The translations under genes were made by a program, and so were the position numbers. 30,107 bases of DNA, from positions 28,317 through 58,423 of the forward strand of contig CAJTVT010000013.1 of assembly GCA_910580015.1 (NCBI GenBank), given 5' to 3'. Below are positions 1-7,471 of the stretch, one piece after another. The DNA is from an uncultured Lachnospiraceae bacterium (GTDB taxonomy: Bacteria; Bacillota; Clostridia; Lachnospirales; Lachnospiraceae). Position 1 is the stretch's first letter. Every line of letters starts with the position of its first letter. Under the pieces are notes generated by a model. That model did no database searches. It saw only the letters and a list, made by a program, of their open reading frames with translations, and was not told where the DNA came from.

Positions 1-421
1 AGATACTCATTCCGATGGCGGTGGTGATGGATTTTGGAAGCAGTGTCACGTATTGTTGATGGTTTAAGGAAAATAGTTTGGCCAACAAAAAAACGCTGAG
101 AAAGCTTGTAAGGGTTCCAATAGTAATTCCAACGACAATTGCAGGTAAATGTTTTTTAAGTAGCTGGATCTGCTGATAAAGAGGAACAGCCAGACATACA
201 GTGGCAGGCGTTAAAAGATAACTGATATATTTTGCGCTTTCCTTATAATGGTGATAATCTACTTTTAGAAACATCAGTACTGCAATGACACAGATTGTAC
301 CGATCAGAAGAGGGTTTAAAATAGCCAATTTAAATTTTTTCTTTAAAAGAAGGCCAGTTTCATATGCTGCAAGGCTTAGAACTGCGCCGAAAAAGACAGA
401 GTTGATCAGAAATTCTTTCAT
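1..421 (-). CDS. lrgB: LrgB/CidB-family membrane protein, 3' end outside window
   Basis: The minus strand reads from ATG at 421 to the window edge, giving about 140 residues of a very hydrophobic protein that starts MKEFLINSVFFGAVLSLAAY and later contains LNPLLIGT and LLPKSITTAIGMS. The Pro-Lys-Ser-x-Thr-x-x-x-Gly motif is typical of LrgB/CidB/YohK. A GGAGG lies just before the ATG. The family works with LrgA in the cytoplasmic membrane; in staphylococci the pair modulates murein hydrolase activity, and in Bacillus the homologous PftAB takes up pyruvate. It follows lrgA on the same strand after 183 bp that form a long stem. Family assignment is firm; the substrate is unknown. The stop codon lies outside the window. 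Confidence 0.9.
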   Translation of the reverse strand, partial: MKEFLINSVFFGAVLSLAAYETGLLLKKKFKLAILNPLLIGTICVIAVLMFLKVDYHHYKESAKYISYLLTPATVCLAVPLYQQIQLLKKHLPAIVVGITIGTLTSFLSVFLLAKLFSLNHQQYVTLLPKSITTAIGMSI

Positions 422-481
422 TTTTTCCTCCATTCCGAATGAAATGTACTCAAGGAATCTTCCTTATACCTACTTTTACGG

Positions 482-581
482 CTGATTTTGTACCAAATAC
501 ACACAAATTTTGGAGACGTACGATCCAGGTACATCTCCTGAATCTGTGCGTATCTGACCAAAAATCTTCTCACAAAATCAG
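482..581 (-). repeat. Long imperfect stem-loop between lrgA and lrgB
   Basis: Arms CTGATTTTGT (482-491) and ACAAAATCAG (572-581) enclose an inner stem. 495-521 and 529-555 are nearly complementary over 27 positions around a 7-nt loop (522-528). In the minus-strand (lrgAB) transcript four of the six differences become G-U pairs, leaving two adjacent mismatches. It could be a partial terminator or a stability or processing element tuning LrgB relative to LrgA. Confidence 0.75.
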
Positions 582-604
582 GCACAAAAAGATTTCAAGA
601 GTAC

Positions 605-970
605 CTATGAGTTTCTTTTTTGGGGATTGGTTTTTCGAATCATGTACTGTGTAATCTGCCCAGTTGCAGCCATCACAATGATAGTGGTGAGGAATGTAAT
701 CAATAGGATCGGTATACAAATGCGACGCAGAATAGGCCATGCGTCTAAAAGTCCTGTGGCAGCAGGCAGAAACATAATTGGCATGATTTCAATTAGAAAA
801 TTTGCTGTCTCTTTGACTTGTGCCAATTTTATGATTCCTGTACATAGAGCGATGAATAAAAGGATAAGTCCATAAACGCTTGCAGGAATGGGAAATGGCA
901 GGATCCCATGCAGCAGTTCTCCAAGAAATGAGAGAAATATAATAATGCTAAACTGATGTACATATTTCAT
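605..970 (-). CDS. lrgA: LrgA/CidA-family holin-like membrane protein
   Basis: A 121-residue protein starting MKYVHQFSIIIFLSFLGELL, with four hydrophobic segments and the family signature around PFPIPASVYGLILLFIAL and FLPAATGLL. It ends in a short basic tail (RKTNPQKRNS). LrgA/CidA proteins are small membrane proteins that act with LrgB/CidB in murein hydrolase control or small-molecule transport. The reading frame opens upstream at 1033, but 970 is chosen because AGGAG lies 10 nt before it and because the predicted start site (about 998) lies downstream of the other start. A promoter and a 13-bp palindrome sit just upstream, and lrgB follows as the second gene. Confidence 0.9.
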   Translation of the reverse strand: MKYVHQFSIIIFLSFLGELLHGILPFPIPASVYGLILLFIALCTGIIKLAQVKETANFLIEIMPIMFLPAATGLLDAWPILRRICIPILLITFLTTIIVMAATGQITQYMIRKTNPQKRNS

Positions 971-988
971 AATGCATTCATCTCCTAA

Positions 989-1001
989 CTGGTAGTACCA
1001 G
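989..1001. promoter_or_regulatory. Perfect palindrome at the lrgAB transcription start (candidate operator)
   Basis: CTGGTAGTACCAG is a perfect 13-bp inverted repeat with one central base. It covers the position expected for the first transcribed base of lrgA. It resembles the TGGT-N3-ACCA operators bound by FadR-type GntR regulators; the regulator is not in the window. Confidence 0.5.
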
Positions 1002-1004
1002 TAT

Positions 1005-1033
1005 ATCATAGGACATATATTGGCTTGTGTCAA
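1005..1033 (-). promoter_or_regulatory. SigA-type promoter of lrgAB
   Basis: On the minus strand TTGACA (1033-1028) is separated by 17 bp from TATGAT (1010-1005). Transcription would begin near 998 and run into lrgA. Confidence 0.75.
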
Positions 1034-1060
1034 TAGAAAATGGTCTGTTTATTCATTGTA

Positions 1061-1089
1061 TTGACATTGTATTCTTGCAAAGGTACAAT
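1061..1089 (+). promoter_or_regulatory. SigA-type promoter of the C39-like gene
   Basis: TTGACA (1061-1066), 17-bp spacer, TACAAT (1084-1089), about 46 bp before the chosen start codon. Divergent from the lrgAB promoter. Confidence 0.75.
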
Positions 1090-1135
1090 AACATAGAGAC
1101 AATATTTGACTGGCGGGACAGAAAGGAAATCCATA

Positions 1136-2020
1136 ATGAAAAAATATGTGTCTGTGTTATGCTTTATTCTTCTTTTGCTGCTGTCGGTAAAGTTAGCTAT
1201 GGAATTGACAGCAAAATTCTCAATGCCAAGAACAGAGCTCAGAGAAAATAGACAGGAAAAAGAGCCAAAGGTAGAACGGAAGGTAACAGAAAAAAGTGAA
1301 AGAGTAAAACTATACCTTGGTTCTGATGGGTATTTAAGCCAGTTGTTTTCAGAGAAGGATCGAGAAGCGTTGGTGAATGCTTTTCAAGTGCAGGAGGATG
1401 AGGTTTATTCTTTTCTCCAAGGTCCTAGATCTTGGGAGGAAGGGATTCCTTGGTCTGGGGAGTGGTGCTTGTTAGGTGTAAGAGGAAATTCCTTTGGGAA
1501 TTTTGGGTGTGGATTGTGCTGTATGGCAAATATTTATGATACTCTGTCTCCTTATAAAGTTTCTCCGTGGGATATGTGTGAGTATGCTATGTCTGTAACA
1601 AATTACAGTCCCAGTGGGGAATCTGGAGCGATTGGTTGGAAACATATGAAAGAAACGCTGCGTTTTTGTGGATTTACGTGTTATTTGCTTCATAAGCCGG
1701 CAACCTATGAAGAATTTCAGCAACAGATGGAGCAGATGGAATCTGCGATTGTGTTAATCAGCAGTAAGGAGGATGACACATATTGGAAAGATACACCTGG
1801 TCATTATGTAAATATTTGGTTGTACCGAAAGGAGGATGACACGGTGTTTCTAGCGGAACCTGGGAGTCCAGAAAATAACCGGAGCAGAATTCCATTGCGG
1901 TATGTCTATGATGCTTTAAAGACCATAAGCACATTTCAATATTTGACGGTGGAGGAGTATCAGGAGGAAGACAATCAATGGAAGGCAGACGGAATTGATG
2001 AACTCTGGAATGCTCCATAG
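1136..2020 (+). CDS. Membrane-anchored C39-like cysteine peptidase candidate
   Basis: A 294-residue protein. Residues 5-25 form a signal anchor (VSVLCFILLLLLSVKLA), followed by a charged linker rich in Glu and Lys. The globular part carries FGCGLCCMANIY with a Cys at 125, PGHYVNIW with His at 223, and FLAEPGS with Glu at 241. That order resembles the Cys-His-acid layout of the papain-like Peptidase_C39_2 fold, with Glu where Asp is usual. If active it would cut peptides or amides on the outer face of the membrane. The start at 1136 is preferred over 1106 because AAGGAAAT precedes it and the hydrophobic anchor then begins at the N-terminus. It is monocistronic between divergent lrgAB and ilvH. 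The family call is by motif only; substrate unknown. Confidence 0.6.
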   Translation: MKKYVSVLCFILLLLLSVKLAMELTAKFSMPRTELRENRQEKEPKVERKVTEKSERVKLYLGSDGYLSQLFSEKDREALVNAFQVQEDEVYSFLQGPRSWEEGIPWSGEWCLLGVRGNSFGNFGCGLCCMANIYDTLSPYKVSPWDMCEYAMSVTNYSPSGESGAIGWKHMKETLRFCGFTCYLLHKPATYEEFQQQMEQMESAIVLISSKEDDTYWKDTPGHYVNIWLYRKEDDTVFLAEPGSPENNRSRIPLRYVYDALKTISTFQYLTVEEYQEEDNQWKADGIDELWNAP

Positions 2021-2110
2021 TATATTTTATGTTATAGAAACTGTACTCTAATATAACCTGAGAGAATGAAAGGCAAAAATAATAGGTATGGACAAGAGTC
2101 TGTGAACCTA

Positions 2111-2138
2111 TTGACAAACTGAGGTAATATGCTAAACT
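2111..2138 (+). promoter_or_regulatory. Probable ilvH-ilvC promoter
   Basis: TTGACA (2111-2116) and TAAACT (2133-2138), spaced 16 bp, with a TGC extension before the -10. An imperfect inverted repeat follows, with outer arms CCACA and TGTGG (about 2147-2189). No T-box consensus is present. Confidence 0.5.
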
Positions 2139-2226
2139 AGTATAAGCCACACGAAATAACGTAATGTTTGGCGCATTATACTTTTGTGGAATAATACTTT
2201 GCGGGTAGAAAAGGCAGGTTTTGTGT

Positions 2227-2727
2227 ATGGAAAGACAGGCATTATCTATTTTGGTTGAAAATACCCCGAATGTGCTCAGCCATGTATCTGGTCTGTTCAG
2301 CCGGAGAGGATATAATATTGACAGCATTTCAGCTGGAGTGACGGCAGATTCCAGATTTACGAGAATTACAATTGTTTCCAGCGGAGACGAACAGATTTTG
2401 GAACAGATTGAAAAGCAGCTAGCCAAGTTGGAAGATGTGGTTGATATCAAGAAACTGCAAAATGGAAGTTCCGTATGTAGGGAGTTAATTTTGATTAAAA
2501 TCCGTGTAAAAAATACGGAACGTCAGGCAGTCATATCACTTGCAGAGATTTTTAAGACCAAGATTGTAGACGTAACCAATGATTCAATGATGATTGAGTT
2601 GATTGGAAGCCAAAGTAAGCTGGATGCATTCTTGGAATTGCTTCAAGGTTATGAAATACTGGAGTTGGCGAGGACTGGCATTACAGGGCTGACAAGAGGC
2701 TCCTCTGATGTTAAGATATTTGATTGA
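2227..2727 (+). CDS. ilvH: Acetolactate synthase small (regulatory) subunit
   Basis: A 166-residue protein starting MERQALSILVENTPNVLSHV, the N-terminal ACT domain of IlvH/IlvN, with the family signature RRGYNIDSISAG. The C-terminal ACT-like half includes LILIKIRV and ends in ELARTGITGLTRG. The subunit binds valine and activates and feedback-controls the catalytic subunit (IlvB/IlvI), which makes acetolactate for valine and leucine or acetohydroxybutyrate for isoleucine. The ATG at 2227 has AGG 8 nt upstream; the TTG at 2221 is too close to it. ilvC follows 134 bp later on the same strand. The catalytic subunit is not in the window. Confidence 0.93.
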   Translation: MERQALSILVENTPNVLSHVSGLFSRRGYNIDSISAGVTADSRFTRITIVSSGDEQILEQIEKQLAKLEDVVDIKKLQNGSSVCRELILIKIRVKNTERQAVISLAEIFKTKIVDVTNDSMMIELIGSQSKLDAFLELLQGYEILELARTGITGLTRGSSDVKIFD

Positions 2728-2730
2728 TAG

Positions 2731-2830
2731 GATTTCATTTTGACAGAAATCATTTGTCAAATGCAGTGGACCAATATGGGGAAATGCTCAGCATTTTCCT
2801 GTTGTCCGGTTTTTCATTTGGAAATGCCGG
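2731..2830 (+). promoter_or_regulatory. Competing hairpins between ilvH and ilvC
   Basis: One strong hairpin uses GGGGAAATGC (2778-2787) with GCATTTTCC (2791-2799), flanked by GGAC/GTCC and followed by GGTTTTTC, so it looks like a weak terminator. GGAAATGC recurs at 2820-2827 and could capture the same 3' arm; CCGG at both ends of 2806-2830 supports that alternative. Upstream, GATTTC/GAAATC overlaps TTTGACA/TGTCAAA. This may be an attenuator or an mRNA processing site. Confidence 0.4.
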
Positions 2831-2861
2831 AGATTTATAAAGATTTTAGGAGGATAAGGAA

Positions 2862-3881
2862 ATGGCAAAAATATTTTATCAGGAAGATTGTAATCTTTCT
2901 TTATTAGAAGGAAAAACAATTGCAATTATCGGCTATGGAAGTCAGGGACATGCTCATGCATTGAACTTAAAGGAGTCTGGCTGCCATGTGATCATTGGTC
3001 TGTATCAGGGAAGTAAGTCCTGGTCTAAGGCTGAAGCACAGGGATTTGAAGTATTTACGGCGGATGAGGCTGCGAAAAAGGCAGATATTATTATGATATT
3101 GATAAATGATGAATTGCAGGCGGATATGTATAAGAGAGACATTGAACCGAACCTGGAAGCTGGGAATATGTTGATGTTTGCACATGGATTTAACATTCAT
3201 TTCGGGGCAATTGTACCTCCCAAGGATGTTGATGTGACTATGATAGCGCCCAAGGGACCTGGACATACTGTAAGGAGCGAGTATCAGGTTGGTAAAGGTG
3301 TTCCTTGTTTGGTTGCAGTGGAGCAGGATGCGACAGGAAAAGCGCAAGAGATAGCTTTGGCTTATGCATTGGGAATTGGCGGAGCAAGGGCAGGTGTTCT
3401 TGAGACAACTTTCCGAACAGAGACAGAGACAGACTTGTTTGGTGAGCAAGCAGTTCTTTGCGGCGGTGTCTGTGCGCTGATGCAAGCAGGTTTTGAGACT
3501 TTGGTGGAAGCAGGTTATGATGCAAGAAACGCATATTTTGAGTGTATCCATGAAATGAAATTGATTGTGGATTTGATCTATCAGTCAGGATTTGAAGGAA
3601 TGAGATATTCCATCTCTAATACCGCTGAATATGGGGATTATATTACTGGACCTAAGATTATTACAGAAGATACCAAGAAGGCCATGAAGAAGATCTTAGC
3701 TGATATACAGGATGGAACGTTCGCAAAAGATTTCTTGTTGGATATGTCTCCGGCAGGACGTCAGGTTCATTTCAAGGCAATGAGAAAGCTGGCAGCTGAG
3801 CATCCAGCGGAAGAAGTTGGAAAAGAAGTTCGTAAGCTCTATAGTTGGAACAATGAAGAAGATAAATTGATTAATAACTAA
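2862..3881 (+). CDS. ilvC: Ketol-acid reductoisomerase (class I)
   Basis: A 339-residue protein of normal class I length. The Rossmann nucleotide loop IIGYGSQGHAHALNL begins near residue 22, and a cofactor loop with YQGSKSW follows. The C-terminal knotted helical domain has DLFGEQAVLCGG and the metal-site region FECIHEMKLIVDLIYQ, then YSISNTAEYGDY. It converts acetolactate or acetohydroxybutyrate to the dihydroxy acid with NAD(P)H and Mg2+, the second step of valine/isoleucine synthesis. AGGAGG lies about 9 nt before the ATG. It is probably co-transcribed with ilvH and closed by the terminator at 3889. Confidence 0.97.
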   Translation: MAKIFYQEDCNLSLLEGKTIAIIGYGSQGHAHALNLKESGCHVIIGLYQGSKSWSKAEAQGFEVFTADEAAKKADIIMILINDELQADMYKRDIEPNLEAGNMLMFAHGFNIHFGAIVPPKDVDVTMIAPKGPGHTVRSEYQVGKGVPCLVAVEQDATGKAQEIALAYALGIGGARAGVLETTFRTETETDLFGEQAVLCGGVCALMQAGFETLVEAGYDARNAYFECIHEMKLIVDLIYQSGFEGMRYSISNTAEYGDYITGPKIITEDTKKAMKKILADIQDGTFAKDFLLDMSPAGRQVHFKAMRKLAAEHPAEEVGKEVRKLYSWNNEEDKLINN

Positions 3882-3888
3882 TAAAAAT

Positions 3889-3928
3889 AAAAACCCTTGG
3901 ACAGTATGGCAATTGTCTGAGGGTTTTT
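3889..3928 (+). terminator. Rho-independent terminator of ilvC
   Basis: AAAAACCCT pairs with AGGGTTTTT, with inner GACA/TGTC, ending in five T. The A-run on the other side allows bidirectional use. Confidence 0.85.
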
Positions 3929-4008
3929 GACATCTCAAACACTGATAAAATGGGAAGGGATATGGGGTTGAGAGAAAATACAGCGGAAATTTTCTACATA
4001 TTTGTGCA

Positions 4009-4037
4009 TAGACGGTTTGAGGAAAACATGCTATATT
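4009..4037 (+). promoter_or_regulatory. Promoter of the coiled-coil gene
   Basis: TAGACG (4009-4014), 17 bp, TATATT (4032-4037) with TGC before it (extended -10). Confidence 0.5.
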
Positions 4038-4068
4038 ATATGGAAATCTGAAGAAAGGAGGAAACGTC

Positions 4069-4959
4069 ATGACAAATCAGCAATTATTAGCAGCATTTTC
4101 TGAGATGATGGATGATAAACTGTATCCCATTAAGGGAGGCATCCAGAAGATTCAATGGCATGTGGAAAAGCTGGAAGAACGAGTTGGAAGACTGGAAGAG
4201 CGAATAGAAAAGCTAGAAGAACGAGTTGGAAGACTGGAAGAGCGAATAGAAAAGCTAGAAGAACGAGTTGGAAGACTGGAAGAGCGAATGGAAAAGCTAG
4301 AAGAACGAGTTGGAAGACTGGAAGAGCGAATGGAAAAGCTAGAAGAACGAGTTGGAAAACTGGAAGAGCGAATGGAAAAGCTAGAAGAACGAGTTGGAAG
4401 ACTGGAAGAGCAAATGCATATGCTGGACAAGCGGGTAGAAAACTTAGAGCTGGAAGTGTATGAGACAAAAAAACATGTGCGAAATCTGGAACAAGAGATG
4501 TGCGAAGTAAAAATACGTGTAGGAAAACTAGAAGAAAGCACAATGGAGACAAGAAAACATGTAGGAAATCTGGAAGAAAACATGACAGAGATGCGAGACC
4601 AAGTGGGAAGCCTGGAAGAAAATATGGCAGAAACAAGAGACCAAGTAGAAAATCTGGGAAAGAACACGACAGAGATGCGACTACAAGTAGGAAGTCTCGA
4701 AGAAAATATGACAGAAACGAGAGACCAAGTAGGAAATTTGAATGGGAACATGGGTAAGGTAATGCAGAGTGTACATCGTATCGATTTGCGTGATGAAAAT
4801 GAAATTTTGCCACGTCTGCAAAATATTGAAGCATGTTATACTTCAACGTTTGTGCGCTATAAAGACGGTGTGATCCAGATAGAAAATCTTCAGACCGATG
4901 TTGATGTATTAAAAAGTGTAGTATCAGACCACAGCCTCAAGCTAAAAAGTATTTCTTAA
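4069..4959 (+). CDS. Tandem-repeat coiled-coil protein
   Basis: A 296-residue protein with no signal peptide or membrane segment. Residues 1-32 form a unique head (MTNQQLLAAFSEMMDDKL). Residues 33-116 are six copies of a 14-residue double heptad of the form EKLEERVGRLEERM. Residues 117-230 keep the same 14-residue period in diverged form (for example VGSLEENMTETRDQ). The tail, about 235-296, is unique (RLQNIEACYTSTFVRYK, DVDVLKSVVSDHSLKL). The protein should form a long rod, probably an oligomer. The ATG follows AAAGGAGG by 7 nt. Head and tail look like the conserved parts of a short clostridial coiled-coil family whose middle expands by repeat duplication; that is inference. Function unknown. 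Monocistronic, between ilvC and lysR. Confidence 0.85.
   Translation: MTNQQLLAAFSEMMDDKLYPIKGGIQKIQWHVEKLEERVGRLEERIEKLEERVGRLEERIEKLEERVGRLEERMEKLEERVGRLEERMEKLEERVGKLEERMEKLEERVGRLEEQMHMLDKRVENLELEVYETKKHVRNLEQEMCEVKIRVGKLEESTMETRKHVGNLEENMTEMRDQVGSLEENMAETRDQVENLGKNTTEMRLQVGSLEENMTETRDQVGNLNGNMGKVMQSVHRIDLRDENEILPRLQNIEACYTSTFVRYKDGVIQIENLQTDVDVLKSVVSDHSLKLKSIS
4165..4416 (+). repeat. Six in-frame 42-bp tandem repeats
   Basis: Nearly identical 42-bp units, each encoding 14 residues, with few differences between units (for example ATA/ATG and AGA/AAA). Such similarity suggests recent expansion or gene-conversion-like homogenisation, and copy number may vary between strains. Confidence 0.9.
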
Positions 4960-5080
4960 GTAAAAATAGTTATATTGAATTCACATCTTGGCAGGGAATT
5001 TACCTGTATCTGAAAAATTACCAATACGACATTATATTTCACGCTTGTGATTGAATTACCATCTGCCTTTTGGAGGGAAA

Positions 5081-5977
5081 TTAAAGATGATTGTCCTCAT
5101 AAAATTGGATAAAGCGTGCAAGAGATTTTGAAATTTTCATGCTTTTATTATAAGCGAATCCAATTTCACGTTGATGGATAGGCATTTCTAGGGGAATTTC
5201 AATCAGAGAACCACAGCGCAGTTCTGTTTGGACAAAGTCTCGGATGACGCAGCCAATTCCAAGACTGGTTTTTGCCATTTCAATTACAAGATCCATGTTG
5301 GAGACTTCGATGGTGTCCTGTGGGAAAATATTATATTCCTGGAAATAAGCGTCAATATATTGCCGGGTCATATTTTTTCGGTCCAGCAGAACCAGTGTTG
5401 AATTCTGTAAAATATGGAGCCGATTGACTCCACGGATCTTTAAGTTTTGAAGGTAGTCCTGGGTGGCAGCAAAAATGTCTTCTATTTCTTGAAGAGAATA
5501 GAAGTCAATGTTTTTTAGGTTTTGTGGTTTTCCAATCAGTCCCATGTCTAATTTGCCATCTTCCAATAGCTTTAATGTATGGTTTGTGGAGTGGCATGCA
5601 ATGGAGATATTTATATGAGGATATTGTTTGATAAAATCCTTTAAATAAGGAAGCAGAATGTATTTACAAAGTGTGGAACTGACTCCAATAGTCAGTGTTC
5701 CCATACCCAAGGCTATGGAACGGCGAAGTTTATCCTCGCCGATAGCCAGGGTTTCAAATGCAGATTTCACATGTGCATAGAGCAGTTCTCCTTCAGGAGT
5801 CAGTGATACACCGCGGGAACTGCGGTCAAATAATTTAATGCCAATGTTTTCTTCTAGTTTTTGAATGGATTTACTGATGGCAGGTTGGCTGATATATAAT
5901 TCTTTGGCAGCCTTGGAAATATTTCCAGTATTTGCAACAGCATAAAAAATACGATAAGAGGAAAGATTTTGGGTCAT
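5081..5977 (-). CDS. LysR-family transcriptional regulator
   Basis: A 298-residue protein. The winged HTH covers about residues 5-65 (FYAVANTGNISKAAKELYIS, QPAISKSIQKLEENIGIKLF, DRSSRGVSLTPEGELLY), followed by a linker helix and a LysR substrate-binding domain with LTIGVSSTLCKYILLPYLKD and LDMGLIGKP. Its start is set by GGAGAA upstream of the ATG at 5977. It is transcribed divergently from leuC across a 227-bp gap, the usual LysR arrangement, so control of leuCD and of itself is likely. The effector cannot be read; an intermediate of branched-chain synthesis is a plausible guess. Confidence 0.92.
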   Translation of the reverse strand: MTQNLSSYRIFYAVANTGNISKAAKELYISQPAISKSIQKLEENIGIKLFDRSSRGVSLTPEGELLYAHVKSAFETLAIGEDKLRRSIALGMGTLTIGVSSTLCKYILLPYLKDFIKQYPHINISIACHSTNHTLKLLEDGKLDMGLIGKPQNLKNIDFYSLQEIEDIFAATQDYLQNLKIRGVNRLHILQNSTLVLLDRKNMTRQYIDAYFQEYNIFPQDTIEVSNMDLVIEMAKTSLGIGCVIRDFVQTELRCGSLIEIPLEMPIHQREIGFAYNKSMKISKSLARFIQFYEDNHL

Positions 5978-6000
5978 TTGTTTTCTCCATAACTAAAAAT

Positions 6001-6059
6001 TATAATAATTATATTTAATATGTATTTCTATTATACTATGCCATGTGCTAAAATAGCAA
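6001..6059. promoter_or_regulatory. lysR-leuC divergent control region
   Basis: For lysR, the minus strand has TTGCTA (6059-6054), 18 bp and TATAAT (6035-6030). For leuC, a weak TTTCTA (6025-6030) and TAAAAT (6049-6054) with a TGC extension overlap it. TATAATAATTATA at 6001-6013 has perfect arms around one base and is a candidate LysR site. Confidence 0.45.
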
Positions 6060-6155
6060 GCAGAAACAGTTCTAATATTTTTGAACGGTTTCAAGAGGAT
6101 TATCGTCTTAATCGAAATTGTGCTACAGGAACGAAAAAGATGGCAATACAAGAAT

Positions 6156-6174
6156 GATATTTTAACAAAATATC
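6156..6174 (+). repeat. Hairpin in the leuC leader
   Basis: GATATTTT (6156-6163) and AAAATATC (6167-6174) around AAC, 16 nt before the leuC ribosome site. It may stabilise or modulate the leader; no T-run follows. Confidence 0.45.
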
Positions 6175-6204
6175 AGAATTTAAAAAGAATAGGAGGATTA
6201 GAAT

Positions 6205-7461
6205 ATGGGAATGACAATGACACAAAAAATCTTAGCTGCCGCAGCGGGGCTTTCAGAAGTAAAAGCTGGTCAGTTGATTGAGGCAGAGTTAGATTTGGTT
6301 TTGGGAAATGATATTACTTCGCCAGTAGCCATTCATGAAATGGATAAATTTACATCAGATGGAGTTTTCCATAAAGACAAAATCGCATTAGTGATGGATC
6401 ATTTTGTGCCTAATAAGGATATTAAATCGGCACAGCATTGTAAATGTGTTCGAGAGTTTGCCTGTAAACATGGAATTACCAATTATTTTGATGTGGGAGA
6501 GATGGGTATTGAACATGCTCTTCTTCCAGAAAAAGGATTGACGGTGGCAGGAGATGTTATTATTGGAGCAGATTCTCATACCTGTACCTATGGGGCTCTT
6601 GGGGCATTTTCTACTGGTGTTGGAAGTACAGATATGGCGGCAGGAATGGCAACAGGCAAAGCTTGGTTTAAGGTGCCATCTGCCATAAAATTTAATATTA
6701 TTGGGAAACCTTCCAAATGGGTGAGTGGAAAAGATGTGATTCTTCATATTATAGGAATGATTGGTGTGGATGGAGCTTTGTATAAGTCCATGGAGTTTAC
6801 TGGAGAAGGGATTTCCAATCTTTCCATGGATGATCGTTTTACCATTGCCAATATGGCCATCGAAGCCGGAGGAAAAAATGGAATTTTTCCAGTGGATGAT
6901 GTTGCAGTTTCCTATATGAAGGAACACTCAAAGAGGGATTACAAAATCTATGAGGCAGATGAAGATGCAGAATACGATCAAGAATATACCATTGATTTGA
7001 GTACATTAAAACCTACAGTCGCGTTTCCGCATCTTCCAGAAAACACTAGAACTGTGGATGAAGCAGGAGATATCAAGATTGATCAGGTAGTTATTGGCTC
7101 CTGTACGAATGGACGTTTGGAGGATCTTCGCACAGCAGCACAGGTTCTGAAAGGAAAAAAAGTGGCAAAAGGAGTTCGTTGTATTGTTATTCCGGCAACG
7201 CAAAGAATTTACCTGGAAGCTATGGAAGAAGGTCTGCTTCGTGCATTTATTGAAGCTGGAGCAATTGTAAGTACTCCTACGTGTGGTCCTTGTCTTGGAG
7301 GGTATATGGGAATTTTAGCAGAGGGAGAACGTTGTGTTTCAACCACAAACCGAAATTTTGTAGGACGTATGGGGCATGTGGATTCAGAAATATACCTTGC
7401 AAGTCCGGCTGTGGCTGCTGCAAGCGCTGTTACTGGCAGAATTTCCGTGCCAGAAGAATAG
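6205..7461 (+). CDS. leuC: 3-isopropylmalate dehydratase large subunit
   Basis: A 418-residue member of the short LeuC/HacA type of the aconitase superfamily. The 4Fe-4S ligands are visible: Cys300 in GSCTNGR, then Cys360 and Cys363 in CGPCLGG. GADSHTCTYGALGAFSTGVG carries substrate-site residues. With LeuD it interconverts 2- and 3-isopropylmalate in leucine synthesis. AGGAGG at 6191-6196 fixes the ATG at 6205. leuD follows 10 bp later, so the two are co-transcribed. leuA and leuB are not in the window. This short form can also act on related dehydratase substrates, but the company of ilvH-ilvC supports leucine. Confidence 0.95.
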   Translation: MGMTMTQKILAAAAGLSEVKAGQLIEAELDLVLGNDITSPVAIHEMDKFTSDGVFHKDKIALVMDHFVPNKDIKSAQHCKCVREFACKHGITNYFDVGEMGIEHALLPEKGLTVAGDVIIGADSHTCTYGALGAFSTGVGSTDMAAGMATGKAWFKVPSAIKFNIIGKPSKWVSGKDVILHIIGMIGVDGALYKSMEFTGEGISNLSMDDRFTIANMAIEAGGKNGIFPVDDVAVSYMKEHSKRDYKIYEADEDAEYDQEYTIDLSTLKPTVAFPHLPENTRTVDEAGDIKIDQVVIGSCTNGRLEDLRTAAQVLKGKKVAKGVRCIVIPATQRIYLEAMEEGLLRAFIEAGAIVSTPTCGPCLGGYMGILAEGERCVSTTNRNFVGRMGHVDSEIYLASPAVAAASAVTGRISVPEE

Positions 7462-7471
7462 GAGGATAGAT

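Noticed and set aside
2041..2226. T-box or leader peptide before ilvH
   Set aside because: No AGGGTGG-like T-box or specifier stem is present; only a promoter and an imperfect hairpin are seen.
4130..4846. Minus-strand open frames of 199 and 238 codons across the coiled-coil gene
   Set aside because: They exist because the repeated Glu/Leu codons leave no stops on the opposite strand. The plus-strand protein has a clear heptad pattern, promoter and ribosome site.
7376..7471. Long form of leuD with a 32-residue extension
   Set aside because: The extension is the leuC sequence in another frame; AGGAGG and homology place the start at 7472.
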